Source of the DNA: Streptomyces koelreuteriae
GTDB taxonomy: Bacteria > Actinomycetota > Actinomycetes > Streptomycetales > Streptomycetaceae
Direction: 5' to 3'
NCBI RefSeq assembly: GCF_018604545.1
Contig: NZ_CP075896.1
Location: 2,728,001-2,792,000, forward strand
DNA: 64,000 bases
Shown here one piece after another: positions 40,763 through 49,566 of the stretch. The first letter of the stretch is position 1. Each line of letters begins with the position of its first letter. A program made the position numbers and the translations under genes. The notes below the pieces were generated by a model that did not search any database, was not told the DNA's origin, and saw only the letters and a list, made by a program, of their open reading frames with translations.

Positions 40763-43402
40763 TCAGAACAGGCTCAGCAGCGCCTCCGCCGGATCCGTCA
40801 GGCGGGTTTCGCCGCCGGGCAGGGGGAGTTCGAACCAGACCGTCTTGCCCCGGGGGGTGCGGCGGGAGCCCCACGCGGCGCTGAGGAGGCCGACGAGTTG
40901 CAGGCCGCGGCCGCCCTCGTCGGTGTCGCGGGCCCGGCGGCGGCGGGGCTGGACCAGGCCGGAGTCCCAGACCTCGCAGACCAGGGTGCGGTCGAGCAGC
41001 AGCCGGAGGCGGATCTCGCCCTCGCCGTAGCGCAGGGCGTTGGTGACCAGCTCGCTGACCAGGAGCTCTGTGGTGTCGACCAGGGGTTCCATGTCCCAGC
41101 TCATCAGTTGGGCCCGCGCGTACTCCCGGGCCCGGCCCACACTGCGCGGCTCGCGCGGCAGGGTCCAGTCGCCCACGGATTCGTTCGGCAGGCCCTGTAC
41201 ACGTGCCATCAGCAACGCGATGTCGTCCTCGCCGTGGTGGGTGTCGAGGGTGTTGAGGACGTGGTCGCAGACGTCCTCCAGCGGCTGGGAGGAGTCGGAC
41301 AGGGCACTGACGAAGGCCTGGAGGCCCTCGTCCAGGGGATGGTCGCGGCTTTCGACCAGTCCATCCGTGTAGAGCGCGAGCAGAGCGCCCTCGGGGAGTT
41401 CGACCTCGACCTCCTCGAAGGGCTCGCCGCCGACCCCGAGGGGCATGCCCGGCGGCACGTCGAGCATCAGGGCGGACTCGCCCGGCTCGACCAGGACGGG
41501 CGGCAGATGGCCCGCGTTGGCAAACGTGCAGCGCCGGGTGACGGAGTCGTAGACGGCGTAGACGCAGGTGGCGAGATACACCTCTGAGAGGTCCGCCTCA
41601 CGCGGGCGGCGAGCTGCCCTGGTCGCCTGCTGGACGCCCCCGGGGGCGCCGAGGCCGCGGGCGATCTCGTCCAGCTGGGAGAGCACCTCGGCCGGTTCGA
41701 GGTCGAGCTGCGCCAGGGTCCGGACCGCCGTACGGAGTTCGCCCATGGCGACGGCGGCGCGCAGGCCGCGGCCCATGACGTCGCCGACGACGAGCGCGGT
41801 GCGGTGCCCGGGGAGTTCGATGACGTCGAACCAGTCGCCGCCGACCTCGCTGGGCCGGCCGGTGTTGGCGTTGCCGGGCAGATAGCGGCAGGCGATGTCG
41901 AGGCCGGAGGCCTCCGGGTCGCCGGGCGGGAGCAGGGACCGTTGCAGTATCAACGCGCGTTCGTGCTCGCGCCGGTAGAGCCGGGCGTTGTCGATGCAGA
42001 CGGCCGCGCGCGCCGCCAGCTCCACGCCGAGGTCGCGGTCCCGGTCGCCGAACGGCTCGCTGCCCTTCGTACGGGCGAACTGCACGAGCCCGACGACGGT
42101 GTCGTGGGCGACCATCGGCACGGCGAGCGTGGACTGCACGAGCCCCCCGTCCTCGCCGGGGACGAACTGGGGACGGGCCGTGCGCAGGGCGTCCGCGCAG
42201 GGCGAGTTGAACGGGTAGTGGTGGACGGCGCCGACCGAGACGGGCACACCGCTGCCGGCGAACGGCTCGTCGGAGACGGCACTGGCGAAGGCCACCCGGC
42301 GCAGCTCGGCGCTGCCGTCGGCGAGCCCGGGCGGGGTCTCGTCGCCGACCAGCAGCCCCTGGTAGAGGTCGACGGTGGCCAGGTCGCAGAAGCCGGGCAC
42401 GACCACGTCGAGAAGCTGCCTGGCCGTGGTCTCCAGGTCGAGGGAGTTGCCGATGCGGGCGCCGGCCTCGTTCAGCAGAGCCAGATTGCGCCGGGCGGCG
42501 GCGGCCTCGCGGGCGGCCTCCCGGCGCGAGGTGATGTCGGTTCCGAGCCAGGCGATCCCGATGGGCCGGCCCGAACCGCTGTGCACGCGATAGAGGTTGA
42601 CGGACCAGTGGCGGCGCTCGTCGGAGCCCGGCACGAAGCCCGTGACGTGCATGTCCGTGATGGAGTTGCCCGTCTCCAGTACGCGGCGCAGCGTGGCGGC
42701 GACCCGGTCTCCCTCACCGCGCTGGAGGAAGTCGTGGACGTCCTTGCCCCGGTGGTCGTCGGGTGTGCCGCCGAAGACGGAAGCGAACCGATGGTTGACA
42801 CGGCGGACCCGCAGATCGGGGTCGATCAGCACGAAACCGAACGGGGATTGACCGAAAATGGCCTGCGAGGCGGCGAGGTCAGTCTCGATGCTGCGCAGGG
42901 TGCGGACGTCGACGACGATGCATACGGCGGCCTTCTCGCCGTCCTCGGTGCGCGTCGGCATGACGTACACCTCGGCGAGTCCCTCGTGCCCGCATTCGCC
43001 GCCCTCGGCGTCCTTGGGCATCCGGAAGGGCACCACGCCGGTCCACTCGCGGCCGTCGAGGATCTCGGCCATCTTGCGCATGCCGCGCTCGTGATGGCGC
43101 GGGTCGATGAACGCCTCGATCGGGTCCATGCCGACGGCGCGTGCGGCGGGGATGCCGAAGAGGTGCTCGGCGCGCAGGCTCCACTGATCGACCAGACCGT
43201 CGGGGCCGATCGAGAAGGACGCGACCTTGATGTAGTCGTAGATGGATCCCGGGGGACTGCTCTGCCACATGGCGTCCCCGGTCTGGACCCCGTCGGCCGC
43301 CAGCGCACCTCCCACCGCGGAGGCCAGGCCGTCCGCGGCCCTGGCCCTCGCGCCGTCCGACGGGTCCTCGGACTCCGTGGCCTTCGCTGGTATCTCGCTC
43401 AC
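40763..43402 (-). CDS. PAS-PAS-GAF-SpoIIE phosphatase with C-terminal HATPase domain
   Basis: An 879-residue multidomain regulator. Two PAS domains (about residues 50-160, IYDYIKVASFSIGPDGLVDQ; 170-290, FGFVLIDPDLRVRRVNHRFA) and a GAF domain (about 310-470) precede a PP2C/SpoIIE phosphatase core (about 490-720) with GGDWFDVIELPG, LVVGDVMGRGLRAA, FANAGHLPPVL and ALYTDGLVESRD. A terminal HATPase_c anti-sigma-type kinase domain follows (LVSELVTNALRYGEGEIRLR; GGRGLQLVGLLSAAWGSRR). Having both phosphatase and RsbW-like kinase domains, it could set both directions of a partner-switching circuit for a sigma factor. The GTG at 43402 follows GGAGGGG by nine bases; longer frames lack support. Confidence 0.9.
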   Translation of the reverse strand: MSEIPAKATESEDPSDGARARAADGLASAVGGALAADGVQTGDAMWQSSPPGSIYDYIKVASFSIGPDGLVDQWSLRAEHLFGIPAARAVGMDPIEAFIDPRHHERGMRKMAEILDGREWTGVVPFRMPKDAEGGECGHEGLAEVYVMPTRTEDGEKAAVCIVVDVRTLRSIETDLAASQAIFGQSPFGFVLIDPDLRVRRVNHRFASVFGGTPDDHRGKDVHDFLQRGEGDRVAATLRRVLETGNSITDMHVTGFVPGSDERRHWSVNLYRVHSGSGRPIGIAWLGTDITSRREAAREAAAARRNLALLNEAGARIGNSLDLETTARQLLDVVVPGFCDLATVDLYQGLLVGDETPPGLADGSAELRRVAFASAVSDEPFAGSGVPVSVGAVHHYPFNSPCADALRTARPQFVPGEDGGLVQSTLAVPMVAHDTVVGLVQFARTKGSEPFGDRDRDLGVELAARAAVCIDNARLYRREHERALILQRSLLPPGDPEASGLDIACRYLPGNANTGRPSEVGGDWFDVIELPGHRTALVVGDVMGRGLRAAVAMGELRTAVRTLAQLDLEPAEVLSQLDEIARGLGAPGGVQQATRAARRPREADLSEVYLATCVYAVYDSVTRRCTFANAGHLPPVLVEPGESALMLDVPPGMPLGVGGEPFEEVEVELPEGALLALYTDGLVESRDHPLDEGLQAFVSALSDSSQPLEDVCDHVLNTLDTHHGEDDIALLMARVQGLPNESVGDWTLPREPRSVGRAREYARAQLMSWDMEPLVDTTELLVSELVTNALRYGEGEIRLRLLLDRTLVCEVWDSGLVQPRRRRARDTDEGGRGLQLVGLLSAAWGSRRTPRGKTVWFELPLPGGETRLTDPAEALLSLF

Positions 43403-43654
43403 GCGAACCGTCCCCTCCAGCTCACCGCGTCCGGCACCGGTCACCGGGGGCGGCTGCCCGCAGTATCCAGCACTACGGTGCCGCACAACACGGTGTTCAC
43501 GATCACAGCACGGTCCCGATGGTTTTCGGTCCGGACCGTGACAACACTTCCAGTCTTCTAACCAGGGGACACGTCGTCGAATCACGTCTGCCGACAACCG
43601 CCACTGGCCTGAACCAATCGCTCGACAGTGACAGGGCGTACGTACACCGATTTT

Positions 43655-44098
43655 TCACCCCGGCACGGTGAGTTCGAACCACACCGTCTTGCCCGCGGCG
43701 CCGGGCCGGGTGCCCCAGCGGCGGCAGGAGGAGGCGACCAGTTGCAGTCCGCGGCCGCTCTCGTCGTCGAGCCGGGGGGCGCGCTCGCGGGGCGGGTCCG
43801 GGAGCGGGTCGGAGACCTCGACCCGCAGGACGCCGTCCAGGTCGGACGGGCGGACCAGGCGGACCCCGATGGGCCCGGTGGCGTGCCGCAGGGCGTTGGT
43901 GACCAACTCGCTGACCAGCAGCACCGCGAGGTCGGACAGGCTGTCGAGTTCCCAGCCGCGGAGTTGGCCGCGGACGGCCTGGCGGGCGGTGCGCACGGCG
44001 CCCGGTTCGGCGGGAAAGGTCCACTCGGCGCGGTCACCTTCGGTGTCGATCACGCCGATCACTTCCCAGGCAAGAGGCCCGCCCATGTCCGGTTTCAT
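43655..44098 (-). CDS. RsbW-like anti-sigma factor kinase (HATPase_c)
   Basis: A 147-residue single-domain protein of the GHKL ATPase family, like the anti-sigma factors and serine kinases of partner-switching systems. N box is LAVLLVSELVTNALRHATGP, G1-like region VEVSDPLPD, and G2 ESGRGLQLVASSCRRWG. It is closely similar to the C-terminal domain of the adjacent phosphatase, so the two look like paralogous halves of one signalling unit. The start is uncertain: ATG 44098 (MKPDMGG) and ATG 44086 are both possible, and neither has a good ribosome binding site. Confidence 0.83.
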   Translation of the reverse strand: MKPDMGGPLAWEVIGVIDTEGDRAEWTFPAEPGAVRTARQAVRGQLRGWELDSLSDLAVLLVSELVTNALRHATGPIGVRLVRPSDLDGVLRVEVSDPLPDPPRERAPRLDDESGRGLQLVASSCRRWGTRPGAAGKTVWFELTVPG

Positions 44099-44221
44099 GG
44101 GGTTAATGAGCACATACCCGATATCCGGGGCGGAGTATCGTGCGGGCGGCGCACAGTGGCACGAAATGCACAGGGGGCGCCCGTACGGCAATGCCCCGAC
44201 CCCGCACGCCCCCGGTTCGCC

Positions 44222-44689
44222 TCAGGCGCCGGGCACTTCCTCCGCGCCGGGGCGGGAAGAACCGGGGCCGGAAGAGGTCAGGCCGCCCGCGGCTCCGAGG
44301 TGCGCCAGAGTCTGCCGTACGGCCGGGACATCCTGATCCAGCCAGTGCACGTCCCAGATCTCACCCGGGCCGAGCCAGCGCAGTTCGTCGTGGTCCTCGA
44401 GGGGCTCGGGCGCGGCGGAGCCGGGTCGCAGCCGGGCGGTCCACACGTGCAGGACGTAGGGCGACTTCAGGGGCCACTCCCCCGGGACGCGACCGCCGGC
44501 CTCGGCGTCGACGCCGAGTTCCTCGCGCAGTTCCCGTACCAGCGCCGCGTCAGCGCTCTCCCCGGGCTCGACCTTGCCGCCGGGCAACTCCCAGCGCCCG
44601 GCCAGCTCCACGGGCGCGCTGCGCCGGGCCGCCAGCAGCCGCCCGTCGTCGACCAGCGCGGCACCCACGACGACGATCCGCTCACTCAT
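44222..44689 (-). CDS. NUDIX hydrolase (MutT-like)
   Basis: A 155-residue NUDIX protein. The box is GGKVEPGESADAALVRELRE followed by ELG, matching Gx5Ex7REuxEExGu. The N-terminus (IVVVGAALVDDGRLLAARRS) and the C-terminal HDELRWLGPGEIWDVHWLDQD fit MutT-type 8-oxo-dGTP pyrophosphohydrolases, which sanitise the nucleotide pool. Another pyrophosphate substrate is possible. The C-terminal 25 residues are low complexity. It is flanked by the anti-sigma-like gene and a SPOR-like gene on the same strand. Confidence 0.9.
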   Translation of the reverse strand: MSERIVVVGAALVDDGRLLAARRSAPVELAGRWELPGGKVEPGESADAALVRELREELGVDAEAGGRVPGEWPLKSPYVLHVWTARLRPGSAAPEPLEDHDELRWLGPGEIWDVHWLDQDVPAVRQTLAHLGAAGGLTSSGPGSSRPGAEEVPGA

Positions 44690-44770
44690 GCGGGGAGCCT
44701 ACGGGAGTACGGCCGGACGGCGACGTCGGCTCCGGCTCCTCACGCGGGCACCGGGTGACTCAGCCGTGCG

Positions 44771-44956
44771 TCACGCACCCGCCCCGTTCTGCCCCAGCCG
44801 CTCGACCCAGTAGAGCTGCTTGTGACCGCGGCCGTCGAGGCTGTCCGCGATCTTCTGGGCCTCGGTCCTGGTCGCGTACCGGCCCACCCGGTAGCGGTTG
44901 CCGTTGTCGTCCTCTCGTATCACGAGCCAGGGAAGAGTGATCGTGCTGTCGTTCAT
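44771..44956 (-). CDS. Small SPOR-like domain protein
   Basis: A 61-residue soluble protein (NRYRVGRYATRTEAQKIADS, then RGHKQLYWVERLG), close to the RNP-like beta-alpha-beta pattern of SPOR domains (YRVG-F/Y-T-A-x-x-A), which bind denuded peptidoglycan. There is no signal sequence, so a cytoplasmic function is likelier. It is preceded by AAGTGGAGGGGCGCG and begins MNDSTITLPWLVIRED. Its function is unknown. Confidence 0.75.
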   Translation of the reverse strand: MNDSTITLPWLVIREDDNGNRYRVGRYATRTEAQKIADSLDGRGHKQLYWVERLGQNGAGA

Positions 44957-45317
44957 CGCGCCCCTCCACTTCCCACCCGCGGCCTGTGCCGCGCCCCTCC
45001 CGCTAAGGAAACCGCAATGCGCATATGCCCGAGCCTACGCCTAACCTTCACGGAGCGAATACGGGTTTTCACAAAGAGGTACGCAACCAGCCAGAACGCA
45101 GGGGGCGCGCGATGATGAACGCGCCGTCTGAGTGCCTCATCGCACCTGGGCGCGGGCATACGGGAGGCACCGCCGGCGGCCCGTATGCACTACTGCCGAC
45201 CTGCGGAGACGACGACCGGTCAGGGGATACGGACCGCCCCGTTCGACGACGGCCGCCTCGGCGATCGCGTGAGCGGGGCGCGCAAGGAGCGCGCCCCGGG
45301 ACGGATGTGAGCGTTCG
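44957..45317. other. Intergenic region; weak plus-strand frame only
   Basis: 360 bases between the SPOR-like gene and the GntR gene. Low-GC promoter-like sequence occurs around 45040-45080. A plus-strand frame from ATG 45112 (75 codons, MMNAPSECLIAPG...) has GGGGG upstream, but its third positions are only moderately GC-rich and it runs through the hairpin at 45275-45297, so it is not called. The right end is the terminator of the GntR gene. Confidence 0.45.
45275..45297. terminator. Terminator hairpin after the GntR gene
   Basis: A 9-bp stem (GGGGCGCGC / GCGCGCCCC) with loop AAGGA, 21 bases beyond the stop of the leftward GntR gene. Confidence 0.75.
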
Positions 45318-46070
45318 CTACTTGACCGGAAGGTGGTAGGCGACTCGGTACCGATCGGCCGGAATCACCACATCGGCCGTCTCGACCGGGCGGCCGGAGG
45401 CGTAGAACGTGCGGTGGACGACCACCACCACATGGCCGGGGACGCCGCCCAGGACGAGCAGTTCCTCGGCGAGCCCCGGACGGGCGCCGACCTCCTCGGT
45501 GACGTTGTCCACGATCACCTCGATCGCGCGCATGCGCTCCACGACGCCCATGCCGCCGAGCGGCCCCTCCTCCGGCAGCATCACCGGCGTACGGCCCGTC
45601 ACGGCGAGCGGCTCCCAGGATGTGGAGAGCATCATCGCCTCGCCGCCCTCGCGGAAGAGGTACTTCGTGCACATCACCCGGTCGCCCGGCTCGATGTCCA
45701 GCCGCTCGGCGACCGCGACACTGGCCTCGGACTGCTCGCTGCTCGACTCCCAGGTGCCGCGCCCCTCACCGTCGGCCTGCTCCTGGCGGAACGGCGTGGC
45801 CCCGCCGGGCGGGCGGTAGCCGGAGCGGGAGACGCGCCGGGGGACGGGCCGCTCGCGCACATAGGTCCCCGAGCCGGAGCGGCCCTCGACCAGCCCCTCC
45901 GCCATGAGCACCTTGCGGGCCTCCAGGGCGACGGTGTCCGAGACGCCGTACTCCTGGCGGATTCTGGCCTGGGAGGGGAGGCGGGTGTGCGGTGGCAGCT
46001 GACCGTCGACGATCTTCTGGCGGAGATCACCCGCGACGCGCAGGTACGCCGGCTGCTCACCGAATGTCAC
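45318..46070 (-). CDS. GntR/HutC-family transcriptional regulator with UTRA domain
   Basis: A 250-residue regulator. The winged helix-turn-helix spans residues 5-72 (YLRVAGDLRQKIVDGQLPPH; LPSQARIRQEYGVSDTVALE; EGLVEGRSGSGTYV). The UTRA ligand-binding domain spans about 85-245 (LDIEPGDRVMCTKYLFREGG; VVVVHRTFYASGRPVETADV). HutC-type regulators usually sense a sugar or amino-acid catabolite, but no metabolic operon is adjacent, so the target is unknown. Its own promoter should lie in 46071-46217. The GTG start at 46070 begins MTFGEQPAYLRVAGDL. Confidence 0.92.
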   Translation of the reverse strand: MTFGEQPAYLRVAGDLRQKIVDGQLPPHTRLPSQARIRQEYGVSDTVALEARKVLMAEGLVEGRSGSGTYVRERPVPRRVSRSGYRPPGGATPFRQEQADGEGRGTWESSSEQSEASVAVAERLDIEPGDRVMCTKYLFREGGEAMMLSTSWEPLAVTGRTPVMLPEEGPLGGMGVVERMRAIEVIVDNVTEEVGARPGLAEELLVLGGVPGHVVVVVHRTFYASGRPVETADVVIPADRYRVAYHLPVK

Positions 46071-46217
46071 TGGCCGCTCCCATCAGGTTGTACAGACAGC
46101 AACAGCCTGGCAACCGTAGGTTGTGCGATGCAAGCAAAGGCCAGAGAATCACTCGATGTGATGACATGGTGGCCCTGGGGGCTTTACGCAGGCACTTTCT
46201 CCCCGCTATAGCCGCCG

Positions 46218-47336
46218 TCACACCTCGAGTTCGGAGTTCCCGCTCTCACTGTCGTCGAACGACGGCGGCGTGGAGTCCAGCCCGAGGGCCTTGCGCGCCG
46301 TGACGGTCTCCGGGCCGTCGACGTACACGTACGCCTTCTCGTAGTGCGTGAAGTAGGTGTCCACGTCACCGGCTTCGCTCGCCTTCGACCACTCCTCGCG
46401 GGCGTCCTCCATCTCCTCGACCAGGTCGGCGACGGGCTTGCGGGCAGCCGACGGCCAGGTGTGGCCGCGCAGGGCCTCGGTCTGTTCGCCGAGCACGTCG
46501 CGCACCTGCGCGGCCCAGGCCCGGGCTCCGGCGAGGTCGTCATCCGGGGACTCCTCCGGCTCCTCGTACAGCGCCGCGTCGACGGCGTTGGCCGTGGACA
46601 GGAAGACGACCTGGTCGGTGGCGAGCGTGGTGAAGTCCTCGCGCAGGGAGCCGGTCAGCTCGGCCTTCGCGTCGGTCTTGCCGAAGACGCAGATGATCGA
46701 GCGGTCACCGAAGCGCCAGGTCTCCCGGGACGGCATGAGGTAGTACACGTCGACGTCGGCCGGCATCGCCCAGGTGTCCATGGCGTACTGCGACTCGAGC
46801 GGGTAGCACCGCTCGTCGGCGATGTCGCCGATCCTGGCGTCGCCCGGGAAGGCACCGCCCGGCAGCGTGACGACCCCGAACACCTCGCCGTCGTGCCCGC
46901 CTTCGCAGGGGACCGGGTCGACGTCGTAGGTGTCGCCTTCCAGGCCGTCGGGCGCGTCGAAGCAGTCGCCCGTGCGCAGGGACAGGCTCTCGTTGCCCCG
47001 CGCGCCGTCCTCGATCTTCGCCCAGACCTCGGACGCGGCGCCCGTGGCCAGCACCACTCCCCACAGCACGGCTCCGACGGTCGACAGCGCCACCCCGGCG
47101 ATCGCCAGGCCCCGTCCGCTCTGCCCGGACCGCCGGATCTGCCACAGCGCGACCAGCCCGAGGACGAGCCCCACCGCGGGCAGGAAGCAGAGCACGCCGA
47201 GCACGAGAGCGGCCACGGCGAGCGCGTTGACGGAGACCGGGGTGCCGTACGGACGCCGCGGGGGCGGCCAGTTGGCAGGAGGACGGCCGTACGGGTCCTG
47301 GGGCTGCGGGTTCCCAGGGGGCGGGGGTATGGACAC
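46218..47336 (-). CDS. DUF4190 / septum-formation-like membrane protein
   Basis: A 372-residue protein. A Pro-rich cytoplasmic head (PPPPGNPQPQDPYGRPPANW) is followed by two membrane helices (SVNALAVAALVLGVLCFLPA; LAIAGVALSTVGAVLWGVVL), the DUF4190 pattern. An extracellular domain has the Septum_form look, with LRTGDCFDAP and DPVPCEGGHDGEVFGVVTLP and paired cysteines. The C-terminal third is acidic and helical (KPVADLVEEMEDAREEWSKA). Its function is unknown; related actinobacterial proteins are tied to septum or envelope processes by name only. It is a single-gene unit from GTG 47336. Confidence 0.82.
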   Translation of the reverse strand: MSIPPPPGNPQPQDPYGRPPANWPPPRRPYGTPVSVNALAVAALVLGVLCFLPAVGLVLGLVALWQIRRSGQSGRGLAIAGVALSTVGAVLWGVVLATGAASEVWAKIEDGARGNESLSLRTGDCFDAPDGLEGDTYDVDPVPCEGGHDGEVFGVVTLPGGAFPGDARIGDIADERCYPLESQYAMDTWAMPADVDVYYLMPSRETWRFGDRSIICVFGKTDAKAELTGSLREDFTTLATDQVVFLSTANAVDAALYEEPEESPDDDLAGARAWAAQVRDVLGEQTEALRGHTWPSAARKPVADLVEEMEDAREEWSKASEAGDVDTYFTHYEKAYVYVDGPETVTARKALGLDSTPPSFDDSESGNSELEV

Positions 47337-47469
47337 GGGTAGGGGGCTCCTGGCTGAGGCGGTGGGCGGGGGTCTGTCGTACGGCTGGGCGCATCGTAAG
47401 GGGGCAAGGCGGGGCGGGACGGCTGCATTTCGGCGCGGAGGGGCTGCAACACGCCTGCGGCCGGTCGGT

Positions 47470-48678
47470 TCAGGGCACCGGTTCGGCCCGCGCTGTCCCG
47501 GTCAGCGGGCCGTGGCTCTCCGGCCCGTCGGACGGCGCCCACCCCACGGGGAACACGGCCCGTACGGTGAAGCCGCCGTCCGTACCGGGCCCCGCGTGGA
47601 ACTCGCCGGACAGGAGGTGCGCGCGTTCCCGCAGGCCCACCAGGCCGTGGCCGCCCCCGGGGAGTGCCGGTCGGGAGGTGTCGCGGGCGGGTGGGGGCGT
47701 GTTGTGCACCTCGATGTGCAGACCGGCCGCGAAGTGGACGCGGACGCGCGCACGGGCGCCCGGGGCGTGCTTGCGGATGTTGGTCAGGGCCTCCTGGACG
47801 GTGCGGTACGCGGCGCGTTCGACCGCTTCGGGCACCGGGGCAGGGCATGCCGGTAGGTCGAGGTCCACCGGGAGGCCGCTGTCGCGGACCAGGTCCGGGA
47901 TGTCGGCCAGTCCGGCCCGGGGGGCGGCCCCCGCGTCCGTGCCTCCCGCGGTGCGCAACACCCCCACCAGGTGCCGCAGTTCGGTGAGGGTCTGCGCGGA
48001 CAGTTCGTGGATCGACCGGGCGGTCGTGCGTACGTCCGTGTCCCCGGGCCGGCTCACTTGCAGCGCTCCGGCCTGCAGACTGATCAGGCTCACCTTGTGC
48101 GCGACCACGTCGTGCATCTCCCGGGCCAGCCGGTTGCGTTCGGTGGCCAGCACCCGCTCGGTCAGGACCTGGTTCTCCCAGGCGCGCCGGGCCGTCGCCT
48201 CCCGCAGGCGCTCCTGCCGTGACCGTACGGAGCGGCCCAGTACGACGATGCCCGCCGCCAGTCCGCAGCAGTCCAGGGCCAGCAGCGCGGTCTCCCGGTC
48301 GAGCACGAGGGAGGAGACACCGGCCGCCGGGTGGGGCAGGAACCACGCCACCGCGACCGCTGCCGCACCCGTCGCGGCGACCAGGAGACGGTCGCGCCGT
48401 ACGGCGACGCAGTACAGCGCGATCAGCGGGGCGAAGGCGATGTGCCCGAGGTACAGCCCCGGCAGTCCGGCGAGCACGGCCACCTCCGGAGCCCGTCGCC
48501 GCAGCAGCAGCGCAGCGGCCGCGACGAGGGCCAGCCATGTGCCGTGACCGGCGGTCAGGCCGTTGACCACCATCCCGTCCACGAGGGCGACCAGGACCGG
48601 GAGGGCGCGGGAGGCGATGCGGCGTACGGCACCGGCACGGGCACGGGCACGGGCTCGGGTGGTCGGAGGGCCGCTCAC
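47470..48678 (-). CDS. Two-component sensor histidine kinase (HisKA_3 type)
   Basis: A 402-residue NarL-family partner kinase. Membrane helices fill about residues 25-150 (ALPVLVALVDGMVVNGLTAG; LVAAAALLLRR; AGLPGLYLGHIAFAPLIALY; LALDCCGLAAGIVVLGRSV). The DHp helix has the phospho-His in REMHDVVAHKVSLISLQAGA. HATPase_c shows AYRTVQEALTNIRKHAPGAR and GGGHGLVGLRERAHLL. No large external sensor domain is present. The GTG start overlaps the response regulator stop by four bases, so regulator and kinase are coupled. Confidence 0.92.
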   Translation of the reverse strand: MSGPPTTRARARARAGAVRRIASRALPVLVALVDGMVVNGLTAGHGTWLALVAAAALLLRRRAPEVAVLAGLPGLYLGHIAFAPLIALYCVAVRRDRLLVAATGAAAVAVAWFLPHPAAGVSSLVLDRETALLALDCCGLAAGIVVLGRSVRSRQERLREATARRAWENQVLTERVLATERNRLAREMHDVVAHKVSLISLQAGALQVSRPGDTDVRTTARSIHELSAQTLTELRHLVGVLRTAGGTDAGAAPRAGLADIPDLVRDSGLPVDLDLPACPAPVPEAVERAAYRTVQEALTNIRKHAPGARARVRVHFAAGLHIEVHNTPPPARDTSRPALPGGGHGLVGLRERAHLLSGEFHAGPGTDGGFTVRAVFPVGWAPSDGPESHGPLTGTARAEPVP

Positions 48679-49334
48679 CCCCGTCCCACCCCGCCCTCGA
48701 CCAGATCCGCCCGGTCGGCGACCACCGCCGCCTGGACCCGGTTGAGGCCGCCGAGTTTCGCGAGTACCGCGCTGACATGGTCCTTGACCGTGCCGTGCGC
48801 CAGGTGGAGCCGGCCCGCGATGGCACGGTTGCTGAGCCCCGCTCCCACCAGCGCGAGCACCTCGCGCTCCCGGCAGGTGAGCGCCCGCACCCGCCGTACG
48901 GCCTCCTCGTCACGGCCGGACAGCAGATAGCCGTCGATCACCTGCCCCACGGCCTCGGGCGCCAGCACCCTGCGACCGGCGGCCAACGCCCGTACCGCTT
49001 CGATCAGTTGCTCCGGAGCGGTGTTCTTCAGCAGGAACCCGGCGGCGCCCAGCCGCAACGCCTCGTCGACGTGCTCACGGGCGTCGAAGGTGGTCAGCAT
49101 CGCCACCGCCGGGGGCTTCGGCAGGCAGGCGACCCGGCGCAGTACGGACGGCCCGTCCAGGACCGGCATCCGGATGTCGAGCAGCAGGACGTCCACCCGC
49201 CCGCTGCGCACGGTCTCCACGGCGCTCGCTCCCCCGCAGTCGGCGACCACGGTGATGTCCTCCGCCGAACCGAGGATCACCCGCAGCCCGGCACGCACCA
49301 GAGGCTCGTCGTCCACCACCGCGACCCGTATCAC
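48675..49334 (-). CDS. NarL/LuxR-family response regulator
   Basis: A 219-residue response regulator. The receiver begins VIRVAVVDDEPLVRAGLRVI, with the phosphoacceptor Asp in VDVLLLDIRMPVLDG, Thr in AMLTTFDARE and Lys in FLLKNTAPEQ. The LuxR helix-turn-helix reads LTCREREVLALVGAGLSNRA, then LAHGTVKDHVSAVLAKLGGL. The GTG at 49334 with GGGGGA upstream fits the family; a longer start near 49376 is possible. It heads the regulator-kinase operon and diverges from the secreted toxin-like gene. The roughly 230-base divergent region could be its target, but I see no clear operator. Confidence 0.92.
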   Translation of the reverse strand: MIRVAVVDDEPLVRAGLRVILGSAEDITVVADCGGASAVETVRSGRVDVLLLDIRMPVLDGPSVLRRVACLPKPPAVAMLTTFDAREHVDEALRLGAAGFLLKNTAPEQLIEAVRALAAGRRVLAPEAVGQVIDGYLLSGRDEEAVRRVRALTCREREVLALVGAGLSNRAIAGRLHLAHGTVKDHVSAVLAKLGGLNRVQAAVVADRADLVEGGVGRG

Positions 49335-49566
49335 GCCCGCATCCCCCACCCCGTCGCTCTCAACGCTCGTTACGACGGCCCACCCCCGCGAGACGTTGCG
49401 CGGCCGCCGTGTGCCACCTGACACACACGGCCGCGCGCCCCCCGCCGGTCGGCGGGGTCGGTTCCCGTCCTCGGGCGGATGTCCCCGGTGGGTGCCCCGC
49501 TGTCACGATCCGTCAGGTCGCCGATTCACCACCTGCCCGTCGTACGGGCCTTCAGCAAGGACGCAC

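Noticed and set aside
45112..45339. Possible 75-codon plus-strand gene beginning MMNAPSECLIAPG
   Set aside because: Third-position GC is only moderate and the frame runs through the terminator hairpin at 45275-45297 and into the GntR gene.
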